The notes beneath the pieces were generated by a model. That model did no database searches. It was not told where the DNA came from and saw only the letters and a list, made by a program, of their open reading frames with translations. Source: Sphingomonas sp. OK281 (lineage in GTDB: Bacteria > Pseudomonadota > Alphaproteobacteria > Sphingomonadales > Sphingomonadaceae). From it: a DNA stretch of 64,000 bases. This document shows, in pieces, positions 38,795 through 46,643 of this stretch. The position numbers were made by a program, and so were the translations under genes. Every line of letters starts with the position of its first letter. Position 1 is the first letter of the stretch. The DNA is taken from assembly GCF_900115295.1 (NCBI RefSeq), contig NZ_FOVZ01000002.1, positions 620,001 to 684,000 of the forward strand, given 5' to 3'.

Positions 38795-39697
38795 TCAGCC
38801 CCGCGACCGCGCCTGGCGATACGTCCCCAGCACGCGCAGCCATTTGGAATGGAACCCCAGTTCCTCCAGTGCATGGTCGAGGTTAGCGTCGCCGGGCTTA
38901 CCCACCACGTCCGCATAGAATTCCGTCGCAGAGAAGCTGCCGTTACGTTGGTAGCTTTCGAGCTTGGTGATGTTCACCCCATTGGTCGCAAACCCCCCGA
39001 CCGCCTTGTACAACGCAGCGGGGACGTTCCTGACTTCGAAGATCAGCGTCGTCATCCATTCGCCGCCGACCGGTTCCTGCGCCGCGGGCGGCTTGCCGCC
39101 GCGTGCCAGCACCACGAACCGCGTCGTGTTGTGATCCGCATCGGCGATATCCGTCGCGAGCAGCTCGAGCCCATATAGCGCGGCAGCAGCAGGCGGTGCG
39201 AGTGCGGCGATTGCCGGGTCGCCCAACTCCGCCACCACCGCCGCCGCACCTGCGGTATCCGGATAGTTCACCGGCTGGATCCCGTGCGCCTTCAGCCAGT
39301 GCCGGCACTGCCCGAGTGCCTGCGGATGGCTCATCGCCTTGCGGATGCCGTCGCGTGGACCGCAGGCCATCAACGCATGGCGGATTGGCAGGAAATGCTC
39401 GCCGGTGATCACCAGCCCCGATTCGGGGAGCAGGAAATGGATATCCGCCACGCGGCCGTGCAGCGAATTCTCGATCGGGATAATCGCGCAATCGGCACGG
39501 CCGTCCTTCACCGCGTCGATCGCGTCGGAGAAATCGAAACAGGGCAGGGGAAGGCCGTCCGGGAACGCCTCGATCGCGGCAACATGGCTGTTCGCGCCCG
39601 GCGCGCCCTGGAACGCGACGGCACGCATCGGCTCGGCGGCGGCGGCGTCGGTCATCCGCGCAACGATCGGGCGGGCGGGTGCGGCGAAGTTTTCCAT
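38795..39697 (-). CDS. pheA: Prephenate dehydratase
   Basis: The 300-residue monofunctional enzyme converts prephenate to phenylpyruvate in phenylalanine synthesis. Visible are VAFQGAPGANSHVAA, CAIIPIENSLHGRVADI, the TTRFVVLARGG strand with the catalytic TRF motif, and a C-terminal ACT regulatory domain (TTLIFEVRNVPAALYKAVGG, then ESYQRNGSFSATEFYADVVG). No chorismate mutase domain is present. The second in-frame ATG (MTDAAAAEP, 42 bases downstream) is an alternative start. It diverges from a cytochrome c gene and faces the kinase gene across a palindromic repeat. Confidence 0.94.
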   Translation of the reverse strand: MENFAAPARPIVARMTDAAAAEPMRAVAFQGAPGANSHVAAIEAFPDGLPLPCFDFSDAIDAVKDGRADCAIIPIENSLHGRVADIHFLLPESGLVITGEHFLPIRHALMACGPRDGIRKAMSHPQALGQCRHWLKAHGIQPVNYPDTAGAAAVVAELGDPAIAALAPPAAAALYGLELLATDIADADHNTTRFVVLARGGKPPAAQEPVGGEWMTTLIFEVRNVPAALYKAVGGFATNGVNITKLESYQRNGSFSATEFYADVVGKPGDANLDHALEELGFHSKWLRVLGTYRQARSRG

Positions 39698-39854
39698 GCG
39701 CTCAGCGCCTAAAGCGCGCTGCCGGCCTGTTCAAGCCGGGTGGAGAGCCCCGGTCCACCATAGGTCCGCCCTATACCTGCCCTACAAGCGCGGCTTGCGG
39801 TGCGCGCTCGCGTTTTCTATGGCTATCCCAAACAGAACAGGGCGGATGCACAAG

Positions 39855-40571
39855 ATGGACAATCGGACCAATACGATCGCCGGCTGGGTGCTCGCAGGCT
39901 GTGGTGCGGCGCTCGGGTTGTCGATCGTCGGCGGGATGATGTTCCACGGCGAGCGCCCCGAGAAGATGGGCTATGCGATCGAGGGCGTGGTCGCCGAGGG
40001 CGGCGAGGGTGCGGCCGCCGAAGTGCCGATCGCCTCGCTGCTGCCGACCGCCGACGCCGCCAAGGGCGCCGAAGTGTTCAAGAAGTGCGCCGCCTGCCAC
40101 ACCATCAACCAGGGCGGCGCGAACGGCGTCGGCCCGAACCTGTACGCAACGGTCGGCGAGGAGATCGCCAAGGGCAAGAACGGCTTCGCCTTCTCGTCGG
40201 CATTGGCCGGTATCGGCGGCAAGTGGGACTTCGACAAGATGAACGCGTGGCTGACCTCGCCGCGCAAGTTCGCGCCCGGGACGAAGATGACGTTTGCGGG
40301 CCTCGGCAACGCGCAGGACCGGGCGAACGTGATCCTGTATCTCAACCAGCAGGGATCGAACCTGCCGTTGCCGGCGGCCCCTGCGGCTGGCGCTGCGCCG
40401 GCTGCCAAGGATGCGGCGGCCAAGGATCAGCCTGCGACGGCAAATGCGGCGGAGGCTGCGGCTACGAAGGGCGCGCCGACTGCGGATATCGCGAACACCG
40501 GAACGCCGGCGTCGGGTGCGCCGTCGGTGGATCCGGAAGCAGCTCGCAAGGGCGCGCGCTCGGAGAAATAA
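39855..40571 (+). CDS. Membrane-anchored c-type cytochrome (c552-like)
   Basis: The 238-residue protein has an uncleaved N-terminal membrane anchor (IAGWVLAGCGAALGLSIVGG). A class I cytochrome c domain follows, with the haem motif CAACH at about 84-88 and the distal methionine in GTKMTFAGL. An unusual Ala/Lys/Pro-rich low-complexity tail of about 75 residues ends the chain (APAAGAAPAAKDAAAKDQ and on). It should carry electrons in the periplasm between the bc1 complex and oxidases. An ATG nine bases upstream is also in frame and neither start has an ideal ribosome binding site. The gene diverges from pheA. Confidence 0.9.
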   Translation: MDNRTNTIAGWVLAGCGAALGLSIVGGMMFHGERPEKMGYAIEGVVAEGGEGAAAEVPIASLLPTADAAKGAEVFKKCAACHTINQGGANGVGPNLYATVGEEIAKGKNGFAFSSALAGIGGKWDFDKMNAWLTSPRKFAPGTKMTFAGLGNAQDRANVILYLNQQGSNLPLPAAPAAGAAPAAKDAAAKDQPATANAAEAAATKGAPTADIANTGTPASGAPSVDPEAARKGARSEK

Positions 40572-40580
40572 GGCGACCAA

Positions 40581-40686
40581 CTCCCTCTCCCCTCCGGGGA
40601 GAGGGTCGGGGTGAGGGGCTGCCAAGCAGTGCGGCGCCTGGAACAGCCCCTCACCCCAGCCCTCTCCCCGGAAGGGGGAGAGGGAG
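40581..40686. repeat. Interspersed palindromic repeat, type B, copy 1
   Basis: The outer arms CTCCCTCTCCCCTCCGGGGA and its near complement at the right end, with an inner GGGTGAGGGGCTG/AGCCCCTCACCC pair, surround a short spacer. Almost the same element is present in opposite orientation at 55184-55289. It lies between the convergent cytochrome and LOG-family genes. Confidence 0.88.
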
Positions 40687-40713
40687 CAGAAGGGATTACC
40701 CCCCGGAGAAATC

Positions 40714-41598
40714 TCAGCCCTCGGCGGCTTCCTTCTCCGCCCGCTCGCGATAGAACGACTGCACCGCGTCCCAGGCCTCGTCCGCAGTCTCGACGTAGCG
40801 GAAGATTCCCAGGTCCTTCTCGCTGACGACGCCTTCCTCGACCAGCGCATCGAAGTTCACGACCCGCTCCCAGAACTGGCGCCCGAACAGCAACACGGGA
40901 ATCGGCTGGATCTTGCCCGTCTGGATCAGCGTCAGCAGCTCGAACAATTCGTCGAACGTCCCGAACCCACCCGGAAACGCAGCAAGCGCCCGCGCATGCA
41001 GCAGGAAGTGCATCTTCCTGAGCGCGAAATAGTGGAACTGCACCGACAGCGACGGCGTGACGTACGGGTTCGGCGCCTGCTCGTGCGGCAGGACGATGTT
41101 CAGCCCGATCGACTCGGCACCGACGTCGTCTGCGCCGCGGTTCGCCGCTTCCATGATCGACGGACCGCCGCCCGAGCACACCACGAACTGCCGCCAACCA
41201 CGCTCGTCGCGCGGCAACACGCTGACCTTCGCCGCCAACTCACGCGCGACGTCGTAATATTTCGACTTCTCGACCAGCCGCTCGGCGATCTTCTTCGACT
41301 TTTCGTCGGTGGCGAGCTTCAGCAGCGCCTGCGCCTTCGAAGGCTCGGGGATACGTGCCGACCCGTAGAACACGAACGTCGAACCGATCTTCGCCTCGTC
41401 GAGGACGAGTTCGGTCTTCAGCAGTTCGAGCTGGAACCGCACCGGCCGCAGGTCTTCGCGCAACAGGAAATCCATGTCCTGGAAGGCGAGCCGGTAATGC
41501 GGGTGCTGCGTCTGGGGTGTGGAAACGGAGTCGCGAGCGGACTCGGCATCCTGGCTGGCGTTCGGAAAAACGCGCGATGGTACTCGTGTATCGGTCAT
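40714..41598 (-). CDS. LOG-family (TIGR00730) Rossmann-fold protein
   Basis: The 294-residue protein has the lysine-decarboxylase-like Rossmann fold of the LOG family: FVFYGSARIPEPS, CSGGGPSIMEAANRGA and the diagnostic PGGFGTFDELFELLTLIQTG, with the catalytic arginine in the nearby ALRKMHF segment. Such enzymes hydrolyse nucleoside 5'-monophosphates, releasing base and ribose-5-phosphate; many are annotated cytokinin riboside phosphoribohydrolases. It is longer than the smallest LOG proteins because of an N-terminal extension of about 70 residues. No signal peptide is present. Confidence 0.85.
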   Translation of the reverse strand: MTDTRVPSRVFPNASQDAESARDSVSTPQTQHPHYRLAFQDMDFLLREDLRPVRFQLELLKTELVLDEAKIGSTFVFYGSARIPEPSKAQALLKLATDEKSKKIAERLVEKSKYYDVARELAAKVSVLPRDERGWRQFVVCSGGGPSIMEAANRGADDVGAESIGLNIVLPHEQAPNPYVTPSLSVQFHYFALRKMHFLLHARALAAFPGGFGTFDELFELLTLIQTGKIQPIPVLLFGRQFWERVVNFDALVEEGVVSEKDLGIFRYVETADEAWDAVQSFYRERAEKEAAEG

Positions 41599-41644
41599 TC
41601 AGGCGCGATTAGAGGAAACGCGAGGGCAGGGCTAGAGTGGTGCG

Positions 41645-42316
41645 CTAGCGGCAGAAATTGGCGCGGTCGTCTTCGAGGTGGAGGTGGTTGCGGTGCGCGG
41701 CGTTGTAGTCGGGGCTGAGCACCGTGCCGAACCGCTTGCACGCCGATGCGTGGATCGTCTGGAGGAACTGGCGGACCTGCGGGTCGGGCGAGTTCCAGTC
41801 GTTGAGCACCGTGATCCGCCGCCCATCCTTCAGCACGAACCCGCCGACATCGATCGCGTTGGCGATCGCGTGCCCCGATCGCCGGCCGGTATTTCGTGCC
41901 GAGCCGACGATGTTGCGGCACGCATAGCTCCCCATGCTGTCGACCCGCGCGAGTTCGCTACCGAGCATCTGGTACGCGGCCGGCGCGACCGCGTTGCGCG
42001 TCCAGCCAATGAACGCGCGCGCCGCACCGCAACGGACTGCGGTGAGGTTGGCGACCGGTACGCCGATATCGACAAGCTTCACGGCGCCGTTCAGCCCGCA
42101 ACCCGGCCCCGTCTCGCGGTCGGGCAGAACCTGGAACGAGACGTGCAATTCGCGTAGATCGGCGAGGCACTGCGCGGTCTCGCGGTTGCTCGGGACGGAG
42201 AGGTTGGGGCGAGTCTGTCGTGGGGCGCTGGGCCGAACGGCGCGACCGCATCCGGCTAGCGTGACGAGTGCGATCGGCACTATCGTGCGAAACCAGAGAT
42301 TATTCGACCGTCGCAT
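41645..42316 (-). CDS. Extensin-like C-terminal domain lipoprotein
   Basis: The 223-residue protein has a lipoprotein signal ending in LVTLAGC (lipobox cysteine at about 23). The extensin-like C-terminal domain follows, with ECLADL-type TAQCLADLREL, AYQMLGSELARVDSMGSYAC, SGHAIANAIDVGGFVL and a terminal NHLHLEDDRANFC containing the histidines typical of the family. The domain resembles a peptidoglycan-associated hydrolase fold, but activity is unproven. The start overlaps the upstream DUF4328 gene's end by 17 bases, so the two are probably co-transcribed. Confidence 0.85.
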   Translation of the reverse strand: MRRSNNLWFRTIVPIALVTLAGCGRAVRPSAPRQTRPNLSVPSNRETAQCLADLRELHVSFQVLPDRETGPGCGLNGAVKLVDIGVPVANLTAVRCGAARAFIGWTRNAVAPAAYQMLGSELARVDSMGSYACRNIVGSARNTGRRSGHAIANAIDVGGFVLKDGRRITVLNDWNSPDPQVRQFLQTIHASACKRFGTVLSPDYNAAHRNHLHLEDDRANFCR

Positions 42317-43013
42317 CCTCCGCGATCTGTGGCGGAGCTTGGCGGATGTCGCCAGCCCTATCGCGCTGCATCTGCGACAGGCGGCGCATGATCGTCGCCA
42401 GGGCGATCGTCAACGCGATGTCGACCGGCACCGCGGCGACCGTGAACCACGAGGCGGCGATCAACTGCTCGGCGGTCTCGGCGTGCATGGACAGGCGAAA
42501 GTCGATGTTGGAAATGATCGACGATGAGATCCAGCAGCCCCACCATATCCGCAGCACCGCGGGAATGGGCACGGCATCGGGTGCGTGCGGATCGGCGGAG
42601 ACCTGCCATGTCTCGCTGACCGCCTGGAACGGTTTCCAGAGATTGGCGATGGGCACGAAGAACCAGCCGACCGCCCAGCCTGGCGTGAGCGTCATCGCCG
42701 GACCGATGGCCTGCGCGTTGCGGCTGGAGCGATAGATCCAGCGCAGCACCGCTATGCCGGCAACGACGACCGCAACGAAATTGAGCACGCCTGTCGCACC
42801 GAGGACCTGCTCCAGACCCGCGAACGACTCTGCCGGGGCGATCGCGCCGCCGAGGCCACCCAGCGCGCCGATCGTGTAAAGTGCGGACAGGCCGAGCGCC
42901 GCGTCGGTCGCGAGCCACGTCCAGATCAGCGCCGTGGCGATGCGCGTGAGCCGCGCAGTGTCGACCAGTGGCTCGGGACCGTCGGCAACGGGGATATAGG
43001 CCGGATCGATCAC
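42300..43013 (-). CDS. DUF4328-family membrane protein
   Basis: The protein of about 237 residues has several membrane helices: LIWTWLATDAALGLSALYTI, GVLNFVAVVVAGIAVLRWI, and a C-terminal VAAVPVDIALTIALATIM. The family segment GWAVGWFFVPIANLWKPFQA with WGCW is characteristic of DUF4328. GTG at 43013 is the best start, with AAGG upstream; the reading frame continues far upstream without conserved sequence, so the start is uncertain. It overlaps the extensin-like gene and diverges from serC. Function is unknown. Confidence 0.75.
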   Translation of the reverse strand: MIDPAYIPVADGPEPLVDTARLTRIATALIWTWLATDAALGLSALYTIGALGGLGGAIAPAESFAGLEQVLGATGVLNFVAVVVAGIAVLRWIYRSSRNAQAIGPAMTLTPGWAVGWFFVPIANLWKPFQAVSETWQVSADPHAPDAVPIPAVLRIWWGCWISSSIISNIDFRLSMHAETAEQLIAASWFTVAAVPVDIALTIALATIMRRLSQMQRDRAGDIRQAPPQIAEDATVE

Positions 43014-43139
43014 GACGCCTTGACCATTATGCTGCGCAATAATCGTGCGCTTGCCGCGCCAGCGCCTTTGGCAGAATTGCGCATGTCGTTTCCCCCAAAA
43101 TACGCAGGGTAGTGACGGTAGCGAAACGAGACAACTGTG

Positions 43140-43233
43140 CTCGATACGGTTGACACCCCGACGAACGCCGTTAGGGCCGGCGACGGGCCACGCGGTCCCA
43201 ACGCCGCGCGTGCTCTCTGTGAGGAGAGATACA
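43140..43233 (+). promoter_or_regulatory. serC leader with three successive hairpins
   Basis: The first stem pairs CGCCG 43166-43170 with CGGCG 43178-43182. The second pairs GGGCC 43185-43189 with GGTCC 43194-43198, including one G-U. The third pairs CTCTC 43213-43217 with GAGAG 43224-43228 and contains the serC ribosome binding site. This occupies the place of the serC RNA motif described upstream of serC in alphaproteobacteria; whether it matches that motif's consensus I cannot verify here. Confidence 0.45.
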
Positions 43234-44388
43234 TTGACGAATACGCTTACCGCACCCGTTAACGGTGCGCTCGACCAGCCGACGACGAAGCCGGCACGTC
43301 CCTTCTTTTCCAGTGGTCCCTGCGCGAAACCTCCGGGTTGGTCCGCGGACAAGCTCGCCACCGACTCGCTCGGTCGCTCGCATCGCTCGAAGATCGGCAA
43401 GACCCGCCTCCAGTACAGCATCGACCTGATGCGCGAACTGCTGAAGCTCCCCGATACGCACCGCATCGGCATCGTCCCCGGCTCCGACACCGGCGCTTAC
43501 GAGATGGCGATGTGGACGATGCTGGGCGCCAAGCCCGTCACCGCGCTGGCGTGGGAAAGCTTCGGCGAGGGCTGGGTCACGGATGCCGTGAAGCAGCTCA
43601 AGATCGACCCCACGGTGGTGCGCGCCGATTACGGCCAGCTGCCCGATCTGGGTTCGGTCGACTGGTCGAACGACGTGCTGTTCACCTGGAACGGCACCAC
43701 CAGCGGCGTGCGCGTGCCGAACGCGGACTGGATCCCGGACGACCGCGAGGGGCTCTCGTTCGCCGATGCGACCTCCGGAGTGTTCGCGTACGACATCGAC
43801 TGGACGAAGATCGATGTGGCGACTTTCTCGTGGCAGAAGGTACTCGGCGGCGAGGGCGCGCACGGCGTGCTGATCCTTGGGCCTCGCGCGGTCGAGCGGC
43901 TTGAGAGCTATACGCCCGCGTGGCCGTTGCCGAAGGTGTTCCGCCTCGTCTCGAAGGGCAAGCTCACCGAGGGCGTGTTCAAGGGCGAGACGATCAACAC
44001 GCCGTCGATGCTGGCGGTCGAGGATGCGATCTTCAGCCTCGAATGGGCGAAGTCGCTGGGTGACGATGGGTTGATCAAGCGGTCGGATGCGAATGCGGCT
44101 GCTTTGGACAGGATCGTGGCGGAGCGTGATTGGCTCGGTCACCTGGCGGTCGATCCGGCGACGCGGTCGAAGACCAGCGTGTGCCTCACGGTCGAGGGTG
44201 CGGACGAGGCGTTGATCAAGGCGATGGCCTCTGCGTTGGAGAAGACTGGCGCGGCGTATGACGTGGCGGGTTACCGCGATGCGCCTCCGGGGCTCCGCAT
44301 CTGGTGCGGCGCGACCGTCGACACTGCCGATATCGAAGCGCTCGGCCCCTGGCTCGACTGGGCCTACGCAACCGCCAAGGCTGCCTAA
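43234..44388 (+). CDS. serC: Phosphoserine transaminase
   Basis: The 384-residue PLP enzyme converts 3-phosphohydroxypyruvate to phosphoserine, the second step of serine synthesis. Visible are RPFFSSGPCAKPPGW, HRSKIGKTRL, the PLP lysine (about 202) in TFSWQKVLGGEGAHGV, and GETINTPSMLAVEDA. The length and GP-C-KP motif match the alphaproteobacterial type. No ATG is suitably placed; the TTG at 43234 follows a strong GAGGAGAG by five bases and gives the expected N-terminus MTNTLTAPV. It is followed by serA, 204 bp downstream across a palindromic repeat, and probably shares its regulation. Confidence 0.94.
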   Translation: MTNTLTAPVNGALDQPTTKPARPFFSSGPCAKPPGWSADKLATDSLGRSHRSKIGKTRLQYSIDLMRELLKLPDTHRIGIVPGSDTGAYEMAMWTMLGAKPVTALAWESFGEGWVTDAVKQLKIDPTVVRADYGQLPDLGSVDWSNDVLFTWNGTTSGVRVPNADWIPDDREGLSFADATSGVFAYDIDWTKIDVATFSWQKVLGGEGAHGVLILGPRAVERLESYTPAWPLPKVFRLVSKGKLTEGVFKGETINTPSMLAVEDAIFSLEWAKSLGDDGLIKRSDANAAALDRIVAERDWLGHLAVDPATRSKTSVCLTVEGADEALIKAMASALEKTGAAYDVAGYRDAPPGLRIWCGATVDTADIEALGPWLDWAYATAKAA

Positions 44389-44436
44389 CTAGCTACCGCG
44401 TCTTTTACGTCTTTCTTCCAACAACCACCCCCATCC

Positions 44437-44527
44437 GTCATCCCGGCGCACGCCGGGACCCATGGACACGGAGCATCCGCTTATGAAGCGGACCGCAACC
44501 GTGGGTCCCGGCGTCCGCCGGGATGAC
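44437..44527. repeat. Palindromic repeat, type C, between serC and serA
   Basis: The left arm GTCATCCCGGCGCACGCCGG pairs with the right arm ending CCGGCGTCCGCCGGGATGAC. An inner CCGCTT/AAGCGG pair is also present, so the whole could fold into a branched hairpin. It sits inside the serC-serA intergenic space and may attenuate or process the transcript. Confidence 0.85.
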
Positions 44528-44592
44528 GGGGAGGGGTGAGGATCAGAACGGAAGGCGGCACCCCAATTCACCGAATTTCCAGGAGCAATCCC

Positions 44593-46170
44593 ATGCCAAA
44601 AGTCCTCATTTCCGACAAAATGGATCCCCGCGCCGCCCAGATCTTCCGCGAGCGCGGGGTCGAGGTCGACGAGATCACCGGCAAGACGCCCGCCGAGCTG
44701 ATCGCGATCATCGGCGAGTATGACGGCCTCGCGATCCGCAGCTCGACCAAGGTTACCAAGGAAATCCTAGAGCACGCCACCAACCTAAAGGTCGTCGGCC
44801 GCGCCGGCATCGGTGTCGATAACGTCGACATCCCCGCCGCCTCGGCTAAGGGCGTGGTCGTGATGAACACACCGTTCGGCAACTCGATCACCACCGCCGA
44901 GCACGCGATCGCGCTGATGTTCGCGCTCGCCCGCCAGCTGCCCGAGGCGGACGCTTCGACGCAAGCCGGCAAGTGGGAGAAGAACCGCTTCATGGGCGTC
45001 GAGCTGACGTCGAAGACGCTCGGCCTGATCGGTGCGGGCAATATCGGCTCGATCGTGGCCGACCGTGCGCGTGGCCTCAAGATGAAGGTCGTCGCGTTCG
45101 ATCCGTTCCTGACGCCCGAGCGCGCGATCGAGATCGGCGTCGAGAAGGTCACGCTCGACGAACTGCTCGCGCGCGCCGACTTCATCACGCTGCACACGCC
45201 GCTGACCGACCAGACGCGCAACATCCTCTCGGCCGAGGCGCTCGCCAAGACCAAGAAGGGCGTGCGGATCATCAACTGCGCCCGCGGTGGCCTGATCGAC
45301 GAGGTCGCGCTGAAGGCGGCGCTTGATTCGGGGCAGGTCGGCGGCGCAGCACTCGACGTGTTCGTCGAGGAGCCCGCCAAGGCATCGCCGCTGTTCAACA
45401 CGCCGAACTTCGTCAGCACGCCGCATCTCGGCGCGTCGACAACCGAGGCTCAGGTCAACGTCGCGATCCAGGTCGCCGAGCAAATGGCCGATTTCCTGAT
45501 GTCGGGCGGCGTCACGAATGCGCTCAACATGCCGTCGCTGTCGGCCGAGGAAGCGCCTAAGCTGAAGCCGTACATGGCGCTGGCGGAAAAGCTTGGGTCG
45601 CTGGTCGGGCAGTTGACGACGGGTGCGGTGTCGCGGATTTCGGTGCATACCGAGGGTGCCGCGGCCGATCTGAACGCGAAGCCGATCGTGAGTGCGGTGC
45701 TCGCGGGCTATCTCCAGACGCAGACCGCGACGGTCAACATGGTCAACGCACCGGTGCTGGCGCGTGAGCGTGGCCTCGAAGTGCGCGAAGTGCGTACCGA
45801 GCGCGAGGCGGATTACCACACGCTGCTGCGCGTCTCGGTGAAGACCGAGGATGGCGAGCGGTCTGTGGCCGGCACGCTGTTCGGTGATTCGGCGCCGCGG
45901 TTGGTCGAACTGCTGGGGATTAAGATCGAGGCCGATCTGGCGGGTCCGATGCTGTACGTCGTCAATGAGGATGCTCCGGGGTTCATCGGGCGTCTGGGGA
46001 CGGCGCTTGGCGAAGCTGGGGTGAACATCGGGACGTTCCATCTGGGTCGTCGTTCGGCGGGCGGCGAGGCGGTGTTGCTGCTCTCGGTCGACGAAGCCGT
46101 GACGCCCGACCTGTTGACCAAGGTCCGCGCGCTGCCAGGCGTGAAGACCGCAATGGGCCTGAACTTCTAA
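44593..46170 (+). CDS. serA: D-3-phosphoglycerate dehydrogenase
   Basis: The 525-residue enzyme oxidises 3-phosphoglycerate to phosphohydroxypyruvate, the first step of serine synthesis. The N-terminal substrate-binding part begins MPKVLISDKMDPRAAQIF. The NAD-binding Rossmann domain has LGLIGAGNIGSIVADRARGL and NCARGGLIDE with the catalytic residues. An intervening domain follows, then a C-terminal ACT domain (LYVVNEDAPGFIGRLGTALG). The four-domain form fits the long bacterial type. AGGAG lies eight bases before ATG. Downstream come a palindromic repeat, a DUF559 gene and hisZ on the same strand. Confidence 0.95.
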   Translation: MPKVLISDKMDPRAAQIFRERGVEVDEITGKTPAELIAIIGEYDGLAIRSSTKVTKEILEHATNLKVVGRAGIGVDNVDIPAASAKGVVVMNTPFGNSITTAEHAIALMFALARQLPEADASTQAGKWEKNRFMGVELTSKTLGLIGAGNIGSIVADRARGLKMKVVAFDPFLTPERAIEIGVEKVTLDELLARADFITLHTPLTDQTRNILSAEALAKTKKGVRIINCARGGLIDEVALKAALDSGQVGGAALDVFVEEPAKASPLFNTPNFVSTPHLGASTTEAQVNVAIQVAEQMADFLMSGGVTNALNMPSLSAEEAPKLKPYMALAEKLGSLVGQLTTGAVSRISVHTEGAAADLNAKPIVSAVLAGYLQTQTATVNMVNAPVLARERGLEVREVRTEREADYHTLLRVSVKTEDGERSVAGTLFGDSAPRLVELLGIKIEADLAGPMLYVVNEDAPGFIGRLGTALGEAGVNIGTFHLGRRSAGGEAVLLLSVDEAVTPDLLTKVRALPGVKTAMGLNF

Positions 46171-46173
46171 CAA

Positions 46174-46280
46174 GACTCCCTCTCCCCTTGGGGAGAGGGT
46201 AGGGGAGAGGGGCAGTACCGAGAGATGGCGTTTGGGGCGGCCCCTCTCCCCGGCCCTCTCCCCGAAGGGGAGAGGGAGTC
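46174..46280. repeat. Interspersed palindromic repeat, type B, directly before a DUF559 gene
   Basis: The left arm GACTCCCTCTCCCCTTGGGG and right arm CCCGAAGGGGAGAGGGAGTC are inverted around GAGGGGCAG...GGCCCCTCTC. It starts three bases after the serA stop codon, and its last base is immediately followed by the GTG start of the DUF559 gene, for which it supplies the purine-rich ribosome binding site. Confidence 0.88.
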
Positions 46281-46643
46281 GTGGCCAAAACCGATGACAG
46301 CATGCTGGGCCGGGCGAAGGCGATGCGGTCCGGACAGACTGGGCCGGAAATGCGGTTCTGGTACGAAGTTCGCGCCAAGCGCTTCCAAGGCGTGAAGTTC
46401 AGCCGCCAAGTCGTGATCGGCCCATTTATCGCCGATTTCGTCGCGCGCTCGCACATGCTTGTCGTCGAGCTTGACGGCGATACGCACACCGATCAAGCAC
46501 GCGACGCCCGCAGGACGGCGTGGCTGGAAGAGCAGGGATATCGGGTGATCCGTTTCGCCAATACCGATGTGATGACCAATCTCGAAGGCGTTTTGCAGGT
46601 GCTCGGCGATGCACTGGTGACGCGCGTGGACCTGATACGATGA
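46281..46643 (+). CDS. DUF559 endonuclease-domain protein (copy 1)
   Basis: The 120-residue protein of the DUF559 family is related to Vsr-like very-short-patch and restriction-type nuclease folds. The conserved core is seen as SGQTGPEMRFWYEVRAKRF, then VVIGPFIADFVARSHMLVVE with LDGDTHTDQ holding the acidic residues, and EEQGYRVIRFANTDVMTN. GTG 46281 directly abuts the palindromic repeat, which provides GGAGAGGGAG as ribosome binding site. The stop overlaps the hisZ ATG by four bases, so hisZ translation is probably coupled to it. It interrupts the expected serA-hisZ neighbourhood and has a relative at 50729-51142 placed the same way. DNA cleavage is not demonstrated. Confidence 0.85.
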   Translation: MAKTDDSMLGRAKAMRSGQTGPEMRFWYEVRAKRFQGVKFSRQVVIGPFIADFVARSHMLVVELDGDTHTDQARDARRTAWLEEQGYRVIRFANTDVMTNLEGVLQVLGDALVTRVDLIR

